Positions 36,075 through 64,000 of a stretch of 64,000 nt of DNA are shown here, one piece after another. Source of the DNA: Delphinapterus leucas. Lineage: Eukaryota > Chordata > Mammalia > Artiodactyla > Monodontidae. Position 1 is the stretch's first letter; every line of letters starts with the position of its first letter. The translations under genes were made by a program, and so were the position numbers. The notes under the pieces are model-generated. The model searched no databases, was not told the origin of the DNA, and saw only the letters and a list, made by a program, of their open reading frames with translations. The stretch spans positions 4,694,251 through 4,758,250 of the forward strand of contig NW_022098043.1 in NCBI RefSeq assembly GCF_002288925.2, given 5' to 3'.

Positions 36075-36295
36075 CAGTGTCCTGATGGGATGCTGGACAT
36101 AGTTCTAAGACTTTACAGCTATTAACTGACCTGATCCCCATAATAACCCTTAGGAAGTGACCATTACTATCCCGGATTTACAGACGAGGCACAGAAAGTT
36201 TAAACAACTTGTTCAAGACCACACAGCTAATAAGTAGTAGAGCCAAGAATCAAACCGAGGCAGTGCGGCCACGAGTCTATACTCTTCACCACTGT
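36075..36295 (-). repeat. MIR-like SINE
   Basis: GATTTACAGACGAGGCACAG and ACCACACAGCTAATAAGTAG are reversed MIR core. Confidence 0.7.
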
Positions 36296-36304
36296 GGGGG
36301 GGGG

Positions 36305-36560
36305 GGAAGTGCTTAATTCAGCCTTAAGTACAATCACAGGCATCTCTAGATCTGCACGGTTTCTACAGCGGCCACTAGCTATACGTGGATATTTAAGATA
36401 ACTGAATTTAAATAAAACTAAAAATCCAATTCCTAGGTTGCACTCACCAGGTTTAACGTGCTCAATAGCCACACGTGGATAGTGGCTGCCGTTTGGGCAG
36501 CACAGACATGGAACATTTCCATCGTTGCAGAAAGTTCCATTGGACAGCACTGTCGTAGAT
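36305..36560 (-). mobile_element. hAT-type non-autonomous DNA transposon
   Basis: AATAGCCACACGTGGATAGTGG, AACATTTCCATCGTTGCAGAA and CATTGGACAGCACTG are typical of an old MER-class hAT element. The exact subfamily is not assigned. Confidence 0.55.
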
Positions 36561-36564
36561 AACT

Positions 36565-37940
36565 CTGGAAAGTATTAACCAAACATAAAAGACTCAAACT
36601 CAACAGGCATCACATGGATTTTCTCTTTAATTAAATACCACTTCATAATGCTATTTGCACATAGCACATACATTTTTTTGAAAAATAAGACATGCCATAC
36701 TTTAGTCACTAAATCGACAAAATGTGGGCTTCCACGTAGAATATATTCTAAGGTGACTTGATTTACACAGCTTCTCAGAGAAACACACAGTAAAATTTTT
36801 TGCCTGTCAGCCAGTGTTGGACCAGATTTGGAGTTCACAAGGCTGCGGGTTGGAGATTCCCCAACACTACCCTGATGGACATCTTGTCTCCACACTGTGC
36901 CATCAAGCTGCCTCATTTCCACCAGAAGAGCAATGGAGACGTCAATCCTCCCTCGCCTACCCAGTGTTCGATTCCATCCTGCAAAACCCTCGCGTGATCT
37001 GAGCCTTCACGTGATGGCATGTCAGACCCTGCATCTTCGCGGGGGGGCTGGGGGCGGGTGGAATGGGGCTTAGGTCCCTTCAAAAGCTGCAGGCACCAAT
37101 CTGTGAAGAACTGCTTTTAATGTCTGATTAGGGACCCCAGAATCCCAGCCTTTAGAAGAGGGGAACAGAGTGGGGTGGGGAGAGGAAGCCAGAGAACAAG
37201 TGGAAAGCTGAAACCCAAGTTTGGTGACCTTGCTGTGAGAAGGGAGATGGCGGCAGGATACGTATTGTTGCCTGGAGCCTTCGAGAGGGCTTGGCGAGAC
37301 GTGAGAGCCATGAGAAAAATAAAGAGTCAGGGCTGTGAGTGGAAAGCTGATGTCCTTGTGCCCCGCCCTAACAGCAAGTGCCGCTTATCTGCCACCAGCA
37401 AACCGTCCATTTACACTCAGGGACAAAGACTGGGAGATGCCAGCCCAAGACAGAGTCAGGATTCTGGGGACCATGGCTCCACATCAGCCGTTCTTCCCGG
37501 GACCCAGGTCACCTACCCTGGCTTCCACTCCGCAGCCACCATGCAACTCTGCGCAACCTTCCTGTACTCAGCCTCACGGGATGGCGCTGTTGCCCCAAAC
37601 CTGAAGGCAGCTCCTGGATGGCACTGAACCCATGATCATCAGCTGACCTGAGATTACAATGTGCTTTTATCCATTCATCACTGTTGCCTGACTCCAGGTT
37701 AAAAGACCCAACACAAAACCAAGGGAAGGGGGCAGAGTAAGGCTGGGAGCACATAAGATACCAAATGATCACCTGGGTTTGACATATTTAAATGGCCTCC
37801 CCGCTCACCTTCCCTTTATCCACTCTGCCCTCACACCCCCTCCCGGCCCACGTTAGAAACATCACTGGGAAAATGTGAATAGCAGCGAAATTGGATTTTA
37901 ATTCCCCTTTTGTGTTTTGTTCCTGCAGCTGTGCAGCCCG
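36565..37940. other. Intergenic or long 3' UTR of NIPAL3
   Basis: No repeat recognised. Several open frames on both strands at 37175-37635 are GC-rich chance frames. If NIPAL3 uses the ATTAAA at 36631-36626, this would be 3' UTR. Confidence 0.35.
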
Positions 37941-37956
37941 ACCTTGAAAAGTGACT

Positions 37957-37962
37957 TTTATT
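37957..37962 (-). terminator. Candidate polyadenylation signal of NIPAL3
   Basis: AATAAA is read on the minus strand, the first one after the NIPAL3 stop codon. A single hexamer is weak evidence by itself. Confidence 0.25.
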
Positions 37963-38039
37963 ACCCCTTCAGAGTCTTCCTCCGAACTGCATAGGGCCTC
38001 CTTTCCAATCAGTGCGGATCCTGCCATTCTCTTCCTCAT

Positions 38040-38480
38040 GAACCATCAATGGCTCCCATGTTCTCTAGGATATGTTTAAACTCCTCGGCCAGGCCTTCCA
38101 GTCCCTCCATGATTCTACCTCCACTGCTTATCTTTCCAGGCTCATTTCCCATTACCTACCCTGGCTCTTCCTTTGCCACCCGCCTCAACCCATCTCTGTG
38201 TCTTTGCAAATGCTGACCCCTCTGCCTGGGGGTGATCACCCTACTTTCTATGCTTTGCCCAAATCTTAGCTAGATTTGCCACCCATCAATGAGTGGAGCC
38301 TAAATCATCTCCAATTCTGAATACCCAGTTCTGGGCTCAGGGCCTGACCTTTCATAGTTGACCAGGTATTTGTGTCTCTCACGGCTGGCTTGGAGTGCAG
38401 AAACCAGGTCTTATTACTTGTAGCCCTCACTGTCCAAATGCTTAACACATAGTAAGTGCCTCATAAATACTGTTTTGATA
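38040..38480 (+). repeat. L2 fragment
   Basis: TTTAAACTCCTCGGCCAGGCC, TTTGCAAATGCTGACCCCTCTGCC and ACACATAGTAAGTGCCTCATAAAT are L2 3' region motifs. Confidence 0.7.
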
Positions 38481-38889
38481 CCTATTCTAAAGGGAAAAAA
38501 AAGTCATAGTCTGTTGCCTTCTTAGGCATGTAAGACACAATACAGAAGTGGTTATCACAGGCAACAGATATCAGTTTGGAAGTCAAGGTACTAAACCAAA
38601 TCAGTATGAAGCACAATCCATAAAGGTTAATGATCTATCAGCACTGGTCTATCAACACTGTTATCTTGCCGGTTAGTTCAAGGCTGCCTAGGGAAGCAGG
38701 AAGCGCAGTTCTAAGAAGTAATCACTGGATGCAGAAATGCCATGGGTCCTATGCGGATTATTCGGCCTGCCAAATGAACCCCCAAGAGGAAACAAGGAAT
38801 GGTAATTCCAACTTTCCAGCAGGGGTGTGTCAGGGTTTCAGCAGACTGTCTCTCTCAGTTATTAGGCTTTCAAGGTGTGTGATACAGGC

Positions 38890-39055
38890 AGGATTACCTG
38901 CCTCAGGATCACCTGAGCTGCCAGTTAAGAATGCAGACTCTTAGGCCCGGTCCCAGTCCCACTTAATCAGAGTACCTGTGGTTGGGGTGTAGGAATCTGT
39001 ATTTTAAATAAACTCCCTAGGGGATCCTTATTTTCATTAAAGTTTGCAGACCTTT
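38890..39055 (+). mobile_element. MER5-like hAT-Charlie DNA transposon
   Basis: GGATCACCTGAGCTGCC, ATGCAGACTCTTAGGCCCGG and GGAATCTGTATTTTAAATAA match the MER5 pattern. Confidence 0.6.
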
Positions 39056-39107
39056 ACCTGCCATTCTCAAAAGCATACAGTCAGTCTAGGGTAAGACAAT
39101 CGTGTAC

Positions 39108-39130
39108 GCAGCCAGCCAGCCAGCCAGCAG
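39108..39130 (+). repeat. CCAG tetranucleotide repeat
   Basis: CCAGCCAGCCAGCCAGCAGCAG in the probable NIPAL3 3' UTR. Confidence 0.7.
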
Positions 39131-40198
39131 CAGCCCCATTTCTGAGCATGCCTACTTCTTCCAGATGTATGTGCACGGGGATGAGGACCCAAAGAGTCTA
39201 TCGACCCCAAGGAAGTAAACCAATGACTCAAGCTTGGTTTGTCAATCTATAAGGGAGAGGAGAGAGGAGAGGTGAGTGAGGCTGTCTCTGAAATGAGCAC
39301 CCCTCGTTTTCCCAGAGGACCCTGGTGTGCAGGAAAATACACATACAACAGCCAGATTGTCTGTCCGTCCTTTATAGGTGATGCAATCACCTCTTGCAAA
39401 ATGAAAGGGATTTTTCTCCCTTTATGGGCTGAAGGCTCATGACCCCTGCTCCTGTCTTTCTTATTCTTCCCCTTCTTCTCTTAATTTCTCAGTTCCTTTG
39501 AGGGGAAAGAAAGCAACCAAGTAATTCACAGAACCAAAACCAAATTCGTTTTCAGAGTGGATCCAGTATAAATACATCGAGCACACCCTCACCGGGGAGG
39601 CACAGACCATCAGAAAGCAGATGTGCATTTCCTACAGGCAAGTGACAGGATGTTACACCCAGGGCTGGTGCACCATGCCATGTGAAGGCGACACAAAGGT
39701 TATCTCAAGTACAGAATCAAGAGGGAGGTGGGTAGAGATCAGGTCTGCACATAAGGTGAGGGAAGACTAGATTTGGAGGTTTCCAGCCTTTCAATGCATT
39801 TGGAAAGTAAGGGCAGAATCTCTGCCTTGCTTTAGCTCTAAAGAATGTGGCCACATTTGGTCACTGACTGGGGAAACCCAGTTCCCATCCTCAAGGATGA
39901 CAACGGCTTTCCAAATCTCATTGGGCTAAATCAGGCAGAGGCTGAACTCTGTACTGCCCACCTAGAATACTGCTTTCAGCCCCCCACCCCAGCCCCACCC
40001 TCAACATCTGAAAGTTCCAGGACCAAGATAATCTACGCTTTGCCAGAGACAAAGTCTTTTCAAGATCCCCGTCCACAGAGTTCTTGGATTAAAAAAATAA
40101 GACTTGAAAGGCAAGTTTTAGAATTAAGGGTTGAACCGCTATCAGCATGGCTTGAGCAGCTGTAAATGGAGAGGAGGTGAGTCTCCTTCAAGGTGGGC

Positions 40199-64000
<23,802 letters not shown>

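Larger units (their letters stand above)
37940..40198 (-). other. NIPAL3: Probable NIPAL3 3' UTR
   Basis: No coding signal follows the NIPAL3 stop. The first AATAAA on the minus strand that I can find is at 37962-37957, which would give a 3' UTR of about 2.2 kb. An ATTAAA at 36631-36626 is a second candidate for a longer form. The stretch contains an MER5-like DNA transposon (38890-39055) and an L2 fragment (38040-38480). The end position is inferred; transcript data are not available to me. Confidence 0.4.

Noticed and set aside
37175..37635. Plus-strand open frames of 85-150 codons near the NIPAL3 3' end
   Set aside because: Three overlapping frames on one strand with no family resemblance; probably chance frames in GC-rich non-coding sequence.

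Overview
The window is 64 kb of a mammalian nuclear genome, almost certainly a cetacean. It has short exons with GT-AG introns, L1, L2, MIR and MLT1 repeats, and one 100-N assembly gap. At least sixteen tRNA-derived SINEs belong to the CHR group of whales and hippos. Eight of them are the younger type, with a GGCTTCCCTGGTGGCGCAG head and a GGCCCGTGAGCCATGG body, which I associate with toothed whales and dolphins.

Two protein-coding genes are present, both on the minus strand. NIPAL3, a putative magnesium transporter of the NIPA family, enters from the right edge. Nine in-phase exons between 64000 and 40199 encode about 338 C-terminal residues, ending at a normal stop. The first ~68 residues lie outside. 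RCAN3, a regulator of calcineurin, starts at a CpG island around 16.6-17.4 kb. It has a non-coding first exon ending at 16850 and the first coding exon at 9348-9602, and the rest of its coding sequence lies beyond the left edge. The order NIPAL3 then RCAN3 on one strand matches human 1p36.11 as I know it. The two genes share no pathway visible here; they are only neighbours.

Layout: 1-9347 is RCAN3 intron 2, with SINEs, L1 and L2. 9348-9602 is RCAN3 exon 2. 9603-16849 is RCAN3 intron 1, with the N gap. 16.6-17.4 kb is the CpG-island promoter. 17.4 to about 38 kb is intergenic and rich in repeats, including a deeply nested block at 24.0-29.5 kb (MLT1 LTR interrupted by L1 interrupted by two SINEs). 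38-40.2 kb is probably NIPAL3 3' UTR. 40.2-64 kb is the NIPAL3 coding exons and their introns.

I found no CRISPR array, operon, structural RNA gene or unknown gene system. The most unusual structures are a perfect 43-bp inverted repeat inside the L1, two SINEs that used the same target site in series, a SINE with an apparent 3' transduction, a competing acceptor in one NIPAL3 exon, and a head-opposed SINE pair close to another NIPAL3 acceptor.
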